DNA of 64,000 nucleotides from Parasponia andersonii (taxonomy: Eukaryota > Streptophyta > Magnoliopsida > Rosales > Cannabaceae), in assembly GCA_002914805.1 (NCBI GenBank), contig JXTB01000031.1:1061192-1125191 (forward strand), written 5' to 3'. The translations under genes were made by a program, and so were the position numbers. Position 1 is the first letter of the stretch. Every line of letters starts with the position of its first letter. The notes under the pieces were generated by a model that made no database searches, had not been told where the DNA came from, and worked only from the letters and a program-made list of their open reading frames with translations. Below are positions 11,640 to 20,639 of the stretch, piece by piece.

Positions 11640-13480
11640 CTAAAGAAGGAAGAAGACATACAACGACACAATATCTTCAAGACTCATTGTACGGTTGAAC
11701 AACGAGTGTATGATCTTATCATTGATAGTGAGAGTAGTGAGAACATAGTATCCAAGACTATGGTAGATAAGTTATAACTATCAACTCAACCACATACTAT
11801 CCCGTATTGCATTGGCTAGATCAAGGACGTCAGTGAAATAAAGGTGACACAACAATGTCAAGTTTATTTCTCCATCGGTAAATACAAAGATGAGTTATTA
11901 TGTGATATTATTGATATAGATACTTGTCATATGTTGCTTGGTCGACTGTGGTAATTTGATTTAAATACTATGCATAATGGCAAAGCTAATACATACAGCT
12001 TCAATAAGGAAAATATAAAGATTACTCTAGCTCCTATGAAGCTGCAAAATAACCAAACAATCTCCACCAGGACCAACTTTTTTTTTGTACCTAAAGAGGT
12101 ATATACTCCTACCAATATTCATGTGCAAGTTCAAATATTATTGTCTGAATTTGAAGATATCATTCTTGAGGAGTTACCCACAAGCTTACCACCCATACGA
12201 AATATTTAACACCTGATTGATCTTATTCCTGGAGCAAGTCTACATAGTTTACCGCACTACCGCATGAATCCTAAGGAGTATGGAATCCTACATACACAAG
12301 TCTAAGACCTCCTCAAGAAAGGGATGATTAGAGAAAGTATGAGCTCGTGGTTATGCTTGCACTCTTAACACCAAAGAAAGATAGAAGCTAGAGGATGTGC
12401 GTTGATAGTCAGGCCATCAATAAGATTACGGTACGATATCGATTTCCTATCCCATGATTGGATGGCTTGATTGATTGGGAGGATCAAAGCTCTTTTCCAA
12501 GATTGATTTGCAGAGCAGATATCATTAGATTCGTATTCATCATAGAGATGAATGAAAGACTGCGTTCAAAATATATGAAAGATTGTACGAGTGGTTAGTT
12601 ATGCCGTTCGGTCTATCCAATGTGCTGAGTACTTTCATGAAGTTAATGAATCAGGTATTCCATCCCTTCATTAGAAGATTTGTTGTCGTTTATTTTGATG
12701 ACATTTTGGTCTATAGTCAGAATGAAAAAAAAAATCTACAATACTTGACCAAAGTTTTTAATACACTTCGTAAGAATCAGTTGTATGCAAACCTAAAAAA
12801 CATGTAGCTTCATGACTGATAGCTTAGTCTTCTTGGGCTTTGTTGTAAGTTCTAACGAAATTAAAGTCGATCAAGATAAGGTAAAGGCTATCTGAGAATG
12901 GCCAATACCGAAGACCATTACAGAAGTTCGAAGTTTTCGTAGTCTTGCGAAGTTCTATAAACGATTTATGAGAAATTTTAGTACTATAGCTGCATTGCTT
13001 ACTGACTATTTGAAGTAAAAGCAATTCCTTTGGACAGAAGAAACAGAACAGAGTTTTACTGTCTTGAAGGAAAAACTTACAAATGCACCTGTCCTTGCAC
13101 TTCTAACTTTTACAAGATTTTCGAAGTCAACTGTGATGCTTCTGGCGTAGGTGTTGGAGTTGTTCTATCTCAAGATATGAAGCCGATAGCTTTCTTTAGT
13201 GAAAAGCTTAGTGAAGCCAGAAAGAAGTGGTCAACATACGAATAAAAATTATATGCGGTTATTCGTATATTATAACAATGGGAGCCGTATCTAGTGCAGA
13301 AGAAATTCATCCTCAATTCCGATTATCAAGCTCTTAAGTACCTCAACAATTATTCCAAACCAAATCGAATACATGCTCGATGGATTTCCTACATCCAAAA
13401 GTTCACTTTCTCTCTCAGGTATAAGTCAAGACAATTAAACAAGGTTGTTGATGCATTAAGTTTCCAAGTTATGCCACTGA
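11640..13480 (+). pseudogene. gypsy protease-RT-RNase H remnant
   Basis: The retropepsin region carries IIDSESSENIV near 11715-11750, where the active-site Gly is changed. The RT palm is readable at 12583-12800 (VMPFGLSN, then VVYFDDILVYS with the catalytic YFDD at 12691-12702). RNase H is readable at 13120-13470 ([15 protein letters not shown] and later DALS). The N-terminal part of RT (about 12220-12560) is badly shifted. Multiple stops make it inactive. Confidence 0.85.
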
Positions 13481-13659
13481 CTGCTGTTCAAAATGAAATA
13501 ATCAGTTTTAATTATTTGAAAGACTTATATACTGAAGATGGAGATTTCAAGGAAGAATGGGAGAAATGCATTAGTGGATTTATAAATAAACATCAAATAC
13601 ATGATGTTTTTCTATTCTTTAAAAACCATTTATATATTCCACGAGGATCTTTCAGAGAA

Positions 13660-14570
13660 CACATCATTTAGGAGCTACACAGAGGAGGATTAGGAGGACA
13701 TATGGGGCGAGACAAAACTATTTTATTAGTGGAAGCTCGATATTTTTGGCCACATCTTAAGCATGACGTCGAGAAATTTGTTAAGCATTGTTATATATGC
13801 TGGACTGCAAAGGGACAAACTCAAAATATTGAGTTGTATATGCCACTTCCTATTCTTGATGCTCCTTAGGAAGATTTATCTATGGATTTCATCTTGGGAC
13901 TACCGAGAACGCAAAAAGATTCGGATTATATCTTTGGTGTGGTAGATCGTTTTTTAAAGATGGCTCATTTTATTCCCTGCAAGAAAATTTTCAGATGCTA
14001 CTGAAGTCATTAATTGGACACTAGGCAATATTTTACGGTACTTGAACAAAGAAAGTCCTAGACAATAGGAGAATGTCCTACCGCAAGCTTAGTTTGCTTA
14101 CAATAACGTACCAAATCATTCCAACTGTAAATCTCTATTTGAAATTGTTTATATTCGTCTTCCGTTGTTTACTCTCGACTTGGTACCTTTACCAAAACTT
14201 CTGGGGATGAGGATTATTGCTGATCATTTGATTAATAAGGTGATCCACATCTATGAAGAAGTGAAAAGAAAGTTAGAAGAGTCTACTGCAAAATACAAGG
14301 CTAATGCTGACAAGTATAGAAGATTCAAATCTTTCAAAAATGACGATTTTGTAATGGTTCATTTACGTAAAGAAAGACTTCTAATAAAAGAATACAATAA
14401 ACTCAAGTAAAAGAAAATTAGCCCCTTTTGCATCATTCAAAAGATTAATGATAATGCATATGTCATCGATCTACCAGATAGTTACGCAATTTCTAAGACC
14501 TTCAATATTCAATATCTATACGAGTACCATGGATCGGAAGTCATACTATGAGAAACTTGAGGGCGAGTTA
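13660..14570 (+). pseudogene. gypsy integrase remnant with core deletion
   Basis: The zinc-binding HHCC region (GGHMGRDKT through CYICW) lies at about 13672-13815 and the start of the catalytic core (DFILGLPRT) at about 13885. Near 13990 the text jumps from the HFIPCKK motif to [10 protein letters not shown], so the central part of the core including the second catalytic Asp is missing. The C-terminal domain (DDFVMVHLRKERL) follows at 14340. The integrase is therefore catalytically dead even apart from stops. Confidence 0.8.
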
Positions 14571-14580
14571 TTTTTTTTCA

Positions 14581-14592
14581 AGTGGGGGAGAA
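14581..14592 (+). other. Polypurine tract
   Basis: AGTGGGGGAGAA immediately precedes the 3' LTR start at 14594, the normal plus-strand priming site. Confidence 0.8.
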
Positions 14593-14593
14593 C

Positions 14594-15010
14594 TGATGCA
14601 GCAGCCTACAGAATGATCCAAAGCGAAGGACCAAAATTCCAAAACCCAATCTAATGAACATTTCATTAGTTGGTAGAATGCTTTTGTGCGTTAGGTATTT
14701 TAGACTTATTTATTTGAAATGTATTAGGTTATTTAGCTTGTTTATTTGAAGTGTGTTAGATGAACAATTTGTTTATTTAAGTGTGTTTGGTTAGTATGTG
14801 CTAGGTGTATGGTTGTAAGTTTCTTAAAATTATTTTATTGGATGGTTTAGATTAATCTTAAACTTGTATAGATAGCTTTCGTTGGTCAGAGTTGTAATCA
14901 TCTAATCTTCAATTATATCTTAATTTTCTCTTCTAAATTCTCTTTGAAAATTTAACTTATTTCTATTCTTGTTGTGAGAACGTAAGTTAGAGCGAAATTT
15001 AGTAATTCGC
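14594..15010 (+). repeat. 3' LTR of the gypsy element in copy A
   Basis: It starts TGATGCAGCAGCCTACA and parallels the 5' LTR to AATTTAGTAAT near its end. The 3' boundary is uncertain within about 3 bases. Confidence 0.8.
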
Positions 15011-15137
15011 AGCGTTAAATACCTCCACATTATCATGCTTCGGAGATGACGCAAAAATTGTTGCAGAGGCTCAAAAAAGAGTGCAAAAGAGTGAAAATGG
15101 TACGTGGGACAGACAAATATGTGCTCTCCTTGGTTGA
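15011..15137 (+). pseudogene. Aspartic protease copy A, continuation after the insertion
   Basis: Just after the gypsy element the frame reads LNTSTLSCFGDDAKIVAEAQ and goes on as in copy C (LNTSTYLHFGNDAKIVGEAQ). Similarity ends at about 15137, before the second catalytic Asp, so the C-terminal half of copy A is missing. This fragment together with 8681-9452 proves the gypsy element landed inside the gene. Confidence 0.85.
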
Positions 15138-15594
15138 GTTCCGCTTGCGGTATGGAAAAAGCCAACGTCCCGTTGAGGTAGACATACTGTGTTCCACATA
15201 TAGACTCCACCTCAAAAGGTACGGGTGCATGTGTCTAAGTCTCCCTATTATTTTATTCACAATATATTTTCTTTTAATTAAAAGATATCACAAATAAGTA
15301 TAACACCAATTCACCGCTGGAATTGTAACAACTACTACGTACCTATTAAAAATTCGGTAAAAAAGGTGAACACGTATCATTATAAACACCTGATTTTGTT
15401 ATTGGAAAAAGCAAAGGCATAATTAATAGCCTGAAATTGAACAAAATCTGACACATGGATTTCCTAATTAATAAGACTAACCTCCTATATAATTTTGTAC
15501 ACCTGTTAATATCTATATAATATATATACACACACATTACATTACCCAGACAATGAACATCTTTCAAACATTATGATCAATAAGGAAGACAAAT
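15138..15594 (+). promoter_or_regulatory. Upstream region of protease copy B
   Basis: From about 15388 (CACCTGATTTTG) to the ATG it is colinear with the upstream regions of copies A and C, so this is the shared promoter of the cluster. A TATA-like CTATATAA lies at 15513-15520, about 75 bp before the ATG, in a TA/CA-rich tract. The part 15138-15387 is not recognised. Confidence 0.55.
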
Positions 15595-16962
15595 ATGGCT
15601 TCCAAAACCATAAACGAACTGCCTCTTCTGGTGAACCTTCTAAGTTTCATTCTGACGATCACTGCTGCAATCCTTAGTGAAACACATGCTTTTAACCTCA
15701 GTCTCATCCGAATAGACTCAATCGACTCGCCCTTATTTCCAAAAACCCTCACAAAAGAAGAACGACATAAGAAACTCTCTCAACTCACTCTAACTCGAGC
15801 TCACCACCTTCGAACCATGGCCGCCACCGCATCAGATAATCCAAACGCTCTACGACCTCCAGTCTACGGCGTTTATAGCAATTTCTACGTAACCCAGATG
15901 AGAATCGGGTCTCAAAACTACTCACCTTACCTAATGCTCGACTCCGGGTGCGACGATACTTGGGTCCAATGCGAAGGCTGTACAAACTGCTTCCAAATCA
16001 AAGGAGGAAGCTTCAAATACCGAAGCTCTTCCACCTTTCGCTACCTTCCTTGCGAACACCCGCTTTGCGTTCCTAAACAGTGCCAAAACGGCCACTGCAC
16101 CTACGCCATCAACTACGTCAAAAGAACAAGCATCAGCGGCGTGGTTTCGACCGATACCTTCTCCTTTCGAACCGACGGCAGTGTTACAGACGAATCCTAC
16201 AAAAGCTTCCCAAACATCGCTTTCGGTTGCGGCTTTGACAACCGAAATGTTAGCTTCGGTGACAACGCAGGCCCCGACAATGCTATAGCCGGGATTTTCG
16301 GATTAGGGCCGGGACAACGGTCGATACTTTGGCAGTTAGAGTCTCAAACCAACGGCCTCTTCTCCTACTGCTTACCGTCCTGGACGACACCGTATAGTAC
16401 CACCGCGTACTTGCGTTTTGGAAACGACGCAAAAGCAGTAATGGACTCCCTAAGAGGAGTACAAAGAGTGAGAATGGTACAAGGAATATCGAGGTATTCG
16501 ATCACCTTGATTGACATTAGTGTGAATGGAAAACGATTACATTTGAATCCGGGTTTGTTTAGAGGTAAGTTTGCTATTGACTCTGGGGCTCCATACACTG
16601 CTTTGCTTAAAGATGCGTATACAGTTGTGAGGAATGAGATGGTTGAGTATTTTCAAAGGCGTTATGGTTGGCGTCCTCTAAAGGATACGGGAACATATTA
16701 TGACTTGTGCTATAATAAGTTTTATAGAAGTGGGAATTATAGTTTACCAACTATGTCGTTTCAACTCGATGGAGCTACCCTTTTCCTGAAACCCGAAAAT
16801 CTGTTTGAGGAGTTCTCGTTTGGTTTTTGCTTGATTATGTTGCCGATTGGTAATGCTGGACCAGGCCTTCTTGGAGCTTTTCAACAGTCGAATTTTAGGT
16901 TCTTGTATGATGTTAAAGCATCTACATTGTCATTTGCACCCCAAAACTGTCAGAATAACTAA
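15595..16962 (+). CDS. Aspartic protease copy B, intact (A1 family, nepenthesin/CDR1-like)
   Basis: An intronless 455-residue pepsin-like endopeptidase, probably secreted or vacuolar. Residues 1-31 form a signal peptide (hydrophobic LLVNLLSFIL; likely cut after SETHA). Residues 32-90 are a propeptide with the LIRIDSIDSPLFPKTLTKEE pattern seen in CDR1/nepenthesin precursors. The first catalytic motif is D116-S117-G118-C119 and the second D329-S330-G331-A332. Between them is the Cys-rich nepenthesin-type insert (C126, C129, C132, C153, C158, C163, C168). Later Cys are C212, C259, C372, C412 and C452. The usual flap YGDGS is replaced by YAINYVKRTS, with Y170 or Y174 as candidate flap Tyr. The residue after each DSG is not Ser/Thr, which is atypical. 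The start was chosen because it precedes the signal peptide and aligns with copy A. Neighbours A and C are broken paralogues. Proteolytic activity and a role in defence are inferred from the family only. Confidence 0.92.
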   Translation: MASKTINELPLLVNLLSFILTITAAILSETHAFNLSLIRIDSIDSPLFPKTLTKEERHKKLSQLTLTRAHHLRTMAATASDNPNALRPPVYGVYSNFYVTQMRIGSQNYSPYLMLDSGCDDTWVQCEGCTNCFQIKGGSFKYRSSSTFRYLPCEHPLCVPKQCQNGHCTYAINYVKRTSISGVVSTDTFSFRTDGSVTDESYKSFPNIAFGCGFDNRNVSFGDNAGPDNAIAGIFGLGPGQRSILWQLESQTNGLFSYCLPSWTTPYSTTAYLRFGNDAKAVMDSLRGVQRVRMVQGISRYSITLIDISVNGKRLHLNPGLFRGKFAIDSGAPYTALLKDAYTVVRNEMVEYFQRRYGWRPLKDTGTYYDLCYNKFYRSGNYSLPTMSFQLDGATLFLKPENLFEEFSFGFCLIMLPIGNAGPGLLGAFQQSNFRFLYDVKASTLSFAPQNCQNN

Positions 16963-17010
16963 TCAATAAGTACTTTTGAATATCACTAAGGTGATATTGT
17001 TGAAAATATT

Positions 17011-17016
17011 AATAAA
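17011..17016 (+). terminator. Poly(A) signal of protease copy B
   Basis: AATAAA lies 49 bp after the stop codon in an AT-rich 3' flank. The following 300 bases to 17332 hold no gene. Confidence 0.5.
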
Positions 17017-17752
17017 TGATTTATACAATAGTATTGTCAGAGGGGCAAATGATCAATATGAAAATACTTCGTTGTTGCATTTTGTTTTCTTGTGTTCTCG
17101 TTTCTAAATATTACCGCAAAAAATTCATATCTTCATGCAAACTTCGTAATTTATCCCTTCGATTATCATAAATAACAAGAAAAGTATCATTTTTATTAAC
17201 AAATTGATATGAATTCTACATTTTCTATATTGTTTTTGTCAAAAGTAAGTAGGAATATATATATATATTTTAAAAACAATTATGACGGGCTAGCTTATGA
17301 TCAACACTCCATCAATTAACAAAAGAAAAAACTGTTAGGACTTTTCTTCATATTAAAACTTCTTATTATTATTATTTTTTTTCCATTTCACGCCCCATCA
17401 CGCTTTTTTTAGTATTTAATTGAGAGCAAACAACTTAAGATTGATGAATTCTTTGTTTTGTTCATTCATGGGTATGATCGGTTTTTAAAAGAACAGAGTA
17501 TTAGTCTTATATTTATAGCAGAGACTTATAACATCCTCCTAAACTGCTACTCATCCTAGTTACTTTACAAAGGGTAAGTCATAATAAATGTGGGGCCCAT
17601 TCCTGAGCCTCGAACCGTGAGAAGGGTCACGCGGATCGCACGTGATCCCGCCATCGGCATGTGGGTCTTCCGAATTTAAGGCAGAATCCATCACTGATCC
17701 CAAACGGTTCAATCGGTCAGACCTCGAGTCCATGACAGCTGGCGGTCTGAAG

Positions 17753-17908
17753 CCCCAAGGGTCTGCTGTCTAGGAACAGCGACCCTCGCCTCAACTGTCG
17801 TAGGGATAAGAAGCCCCAAGGATCTTCAGACCCCAAGGGTCTGCTGTCTAGGAACAGCGACCCTCGCCTCAACTGTCGTAGGGATCAGAAGCCCCAAGGG
17901 TCTTCAGA
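17753..17908. repeat. Two 78-bp GC-rich tandem units
   Basis: Units 17753-17830 and 17831-17908 both begin CCCCAAGGGTCTGCTGTCT and differ at only a few positions (GGATAAG against GGATCAG, AGGATC against AGGGTC). A further partial GAAGCCCCAAGG copy precedes them. Confidence 0.85.
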
Positions 17909-18053
17909 CTGGATGCAATGGAAGACAGCCCCACGGCTCCGGACCCGGACAGGGCATTTAATGCGTTTCTGGGTAGGTGCGCGCGCAGGGACAAGCCGTC
18001 CTGACAGAACGGCGATGTGCCCAAATCTTGCTCCTGACGGATTGAAACGATAG

Positions 18054-18076
18054 NNNNNNNNNNNNNNNNNNNNNNN
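18054..18076. other. Assembly gap (23 N)
   Basis: A run of unknown bases inside the GC-rich repeat region. Confidence 1.
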
Positions 18077-18196
18077 CCTCTCCGATCCTGCTTGGAGTTC
18101 AGAGATTTGTGAATTAGCAAGGGCACGTGAACAGTTGGAGAATCCAGCATCAGCAGTTCAAGACACGTGGACGACTGGTGTGAAACCGCTCCAACA

Positions 18197-18370
18197 ATAA
18201 ATACTTCATAAAGTGACGAAACTAACACCCTGATTTCCTATTAATAACACTAGCTAGTCTCTCTCTCCCTCTCTCTCTCTCTCTATTATATATAAATATA
18301 TATATATATATATATTCTACCCACATTCAGTACACTCCTTTCAAACACTTAATCCCTTAGGAGGACAAAA
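18197..18370 (+). promoter_or_regulatory. Upstream region of protease copy C
   Basis: Colinear with the promoter of copy B (ACTAACACCCTGATTTCC, then TTAATAAC). It contains a (TC)n tract at about 18256-18283 and a TATATAAATATA stretch at about 18288-18314, with the former start codon 60 bp downstream. Confidence 0.5.
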
Positions 18371-18677
18371 ACGGCACCCAAAACCATAAGCAATTTGCCA
18401 CTAATTCTATGGAACCTTCCAACTTTCATGTTGATCACTACTGAACTCCTTACCAAATCCAATGCCTTTAGCCTTAATCTCATCCGGATAGACTCAATCG
18501 ACTCACCCTTATTCCCCAAAAACCTCACAAAAGAAGAAAGACATAAGAAACTCTCTCAACTCAATATAAACCGTGTTCACCACCTCGAGCCATGGCCGCC
18601 GCTGCATCGGATCTTACTACTTGGTGCTTTGAGCAACGTATATGTAACTCAGATGAGAATCGGGTCTCCGAACTACT
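18371..18677 (+). pseudogene. Aspartic protease copy C, 5' part, start codon lost
   Basis: The expected initiator reads ACG at 18371-18373, followed by APKTISNLP and the same signal peptide and propeptide as copies A and B (SPLFPKNLTKEERHKKLSQL). A pair of compensating indels scrambles about 20 residues after VHHLE. The frame then continues ALSNVYVTQMRIGSPNY and is cut at 18677 by a copia element. The gene resumes at 30424. Confidence 0.9.
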
Positions 18678-18955
18678 TGTTAGTGATTATTCCGTCACAA
18701 GTGCAACTGCAACTCTAAAATCTTCACCATCTTAATCTACTCAAATTTGAAAGATTTGATTTCAACAATTTCATCAAAATCGGCTCTTATTTTATCTCTA
18801 CGTATATTCCTCTGGTTTGTTGTTTCTATACTTTTTGTATTTTAAAATCTGTTATATCTATTTCTTGCTTTTAAGACCATGTGTATATATCTATATACCG
18901 TGTAAATTGAATTCGATAAATCAAAGAGTTTATATTCACATCAATATTTTTGTTA
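18678..18955 (+). repeat. 5' LTR of outer copia
   Basis: It runs from TGTTAGTGATTATTCC to the base before the primer site. The end matches the 3' LTR (AATCAAAGAGTTTATATTCA, then ATCAATATTTTT). The terminal CA is changed to TA in both. Confidence 0.85.
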
Positions 18956-19021
18956 TGGTATCAAGGCCCTTTCTCTAGCGAGTTTGATCCAAAACCTTCA
19001 TTTTTCCCCCCTTTCCTTACC

Positions 19022-19894
19022 ATGGCATCTGAATCTTCTGCCACTTCTGTTGTTACTGTACTGACCACTTCCTCTCCTAGTCTCATCGCCATCAATGTTG
19101 CAGCTACACTCCCTGTTAAACTCACAAACTTGAATTACTTCTCCTGGAAAGCTCAATTTACTGTCTTGTTCTTCGGTCTCGATCTTCTCGGCTACCTTGA
19201 CGGCATATTTCCGTGCCCGCCACCAACAGTGAATCAAAATGATACCACCATTACAAATCCGACTCACCTTCCTTGGCGACGTCAGGACCAACTCATTCTT
19301 CATGCCACTCTTGCCTCATTAAGTGACTCAGTTATTCTACTCGTCTCATCTGCCAAATCAAGTCATAAAGCCTGGACTCGTCTCTCTCGTCTTTATGCCA
19401 AGCATTCGACCACCCACATGATTTATCTTAAGGATAAGCTTACTATGATTACTCGTGGCTCTCTCTGTTATCGACTTTCTTGTCTCTATCAAACAAATTG
19501 TAGATGAACTTACTGCTCTTGGTGACCCTCCTTACCTATGTAACTCGTGGCCTTGTCCCTGCCTACAACGACCTCATTACTGCCATGCGGACTCGAGACT
19601 CTGTGGTTCCGTTCGAAGAATTGTTTGATAAGATCATCGATCATGAAACTTTCCTCATTCACAATGAAAAACAAAATTCAGATTCCGCACCATCCACTGC
19701 AAATATAGCCAAACATTCTCCACCCTCTCATCGTTTTACCAAGCCCACTTTTCCTTCTCCAGCACCTGGTCTACTTCCCAATCCCTCTTCTCCTATCAAA
19801 CCATACACCCCCAATCAACCCACTTCAACTCCAGTTGTCTGTCAGTTCTGTAACAAGCGCAAGCACGATGCCAAGAAATGTTACAAGCTTTTTT
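19022..19894 (+). pseudogene. Outer copia gag remnant
   Basis: The reading begins MASESSATS and includes the gag core (LNYFSWKAQFTVLFFGLDL). A frame change near 19500 passes to VPAYNDLITAMRTRD. It ends in an intact CX2CX4HX4C zinc knuckle (CQFCNKRKHDAKKC) at about 19843-19884. The inner copia element interrupts a few codons later; the reading resumes at 27004. Confidence 0.85.
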
Positions 19895-20639
19895 TGTTAG
19901 AAATAAATTTCTTTGTGACCCATTGGGGCATAGTTTAGTTATTTGGGCTTGTGTTGTGAATTGGGCTTGTTTTGGTACGTATGTCTAATAGTCCATAGTT
20001 TAATATCCAAGTTTCTAGAGTATTCTTGTATTTGCTAGATTGTATAATTAATTAGGTGGTTGGAGGTTACATGGAGCATCTAGAATCATCCTTAGAGTAG
20101 TATAAATAGAGTGCTCCCCCTTATTTTGTATCAAGCAAAAGAGAAACAATTCAAATAATAATACAAGTTCTTCTCTTCCACCAAAATTCTCTCTAGTTTC
20201 TTCCTTAGCCTTTCAAGTCTTAAAAATCTCCTATTTCTAATAAAGTGGTATCAGAGTGAGGTTGTGAGTTCTCTTGAAATTCTAAGTATACTATGTGGTT
20301 GCAGCTTTGACTGATCTTTCACATCAGAAAAGAATTCTTGAGATTGAGAGTATTAGCCATTTATTCCAAACATACCACTATTACATATCAAATCGAAGAG
20401 CTCGACCAGACGAACACGTTGTCGCAAAAATCAGCCTAATCAGAGTCCAAACGAGTTGTCAGAAATTTGCTGCCACAAACTAAGTCAACTCACTAAATTG
20501 AGTCGAGTCAAAGTCGTTTAACTGAGTCGTCAGAGCTATTAACTAAGCCATTAGAGCCGTTTGACCATGCCGTTGACTAAGCCATCGGAGCCGTTGACCA
20601 TGCCGTTGACCAACTTATTGACCGTTGACTGAGAAATGA

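Larger units (their letters stand above)
9453..15010 (+). mobile_element. Ty3/gypsy retrotransposon inserted in protease copy A
   Basis: The element is full length in layout: 5' LTR, primer site, gag, protease, RT, RNase H, integrase, polypurine tract and 3' LTR, all on the plus strand. It is non-functional, with many stops and a deletion in integrase. Protease similarity stops at its left edge and resumes at its right edge. Flanks TTAATAT and TTAAATA resemble a target duplication but do not match exactly, and the LTR 3' boundary is uncertain by a few bases. Gag and integrase C-terminus (ISKTFNIQYLYEYH) are of the plant gypsy type; I do not assign a clade. Confidence 0.9.
17333..18196 (-). 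mobile_element. Probable LTR upstream of protease copy C
   Basis: On the minus strand this block would begin TGTTGGAGCGG (from 18196) and end CCTAACA (17333), so the ends form an imperfect TG...CA inverted pair. A TATA box (TATAAATATAAG on the minus strand) lies at 17508-17518, placed as expected for an LTR promoter. The 17600-18180 part is strikingly GC-rich for this window. The 5-bp flanks (AAAAC and ATAAA) do not match, so boundaries are tentative. It contains a 23-bp gap. Confidence 0.4.

Noticed and set aside
17869-18228. 119-codon minus-strand ORF across the N gap
   Set aside because: It passes through unknown bases and tandem repeats in an LTR-like block, so the frame is not meaningful.
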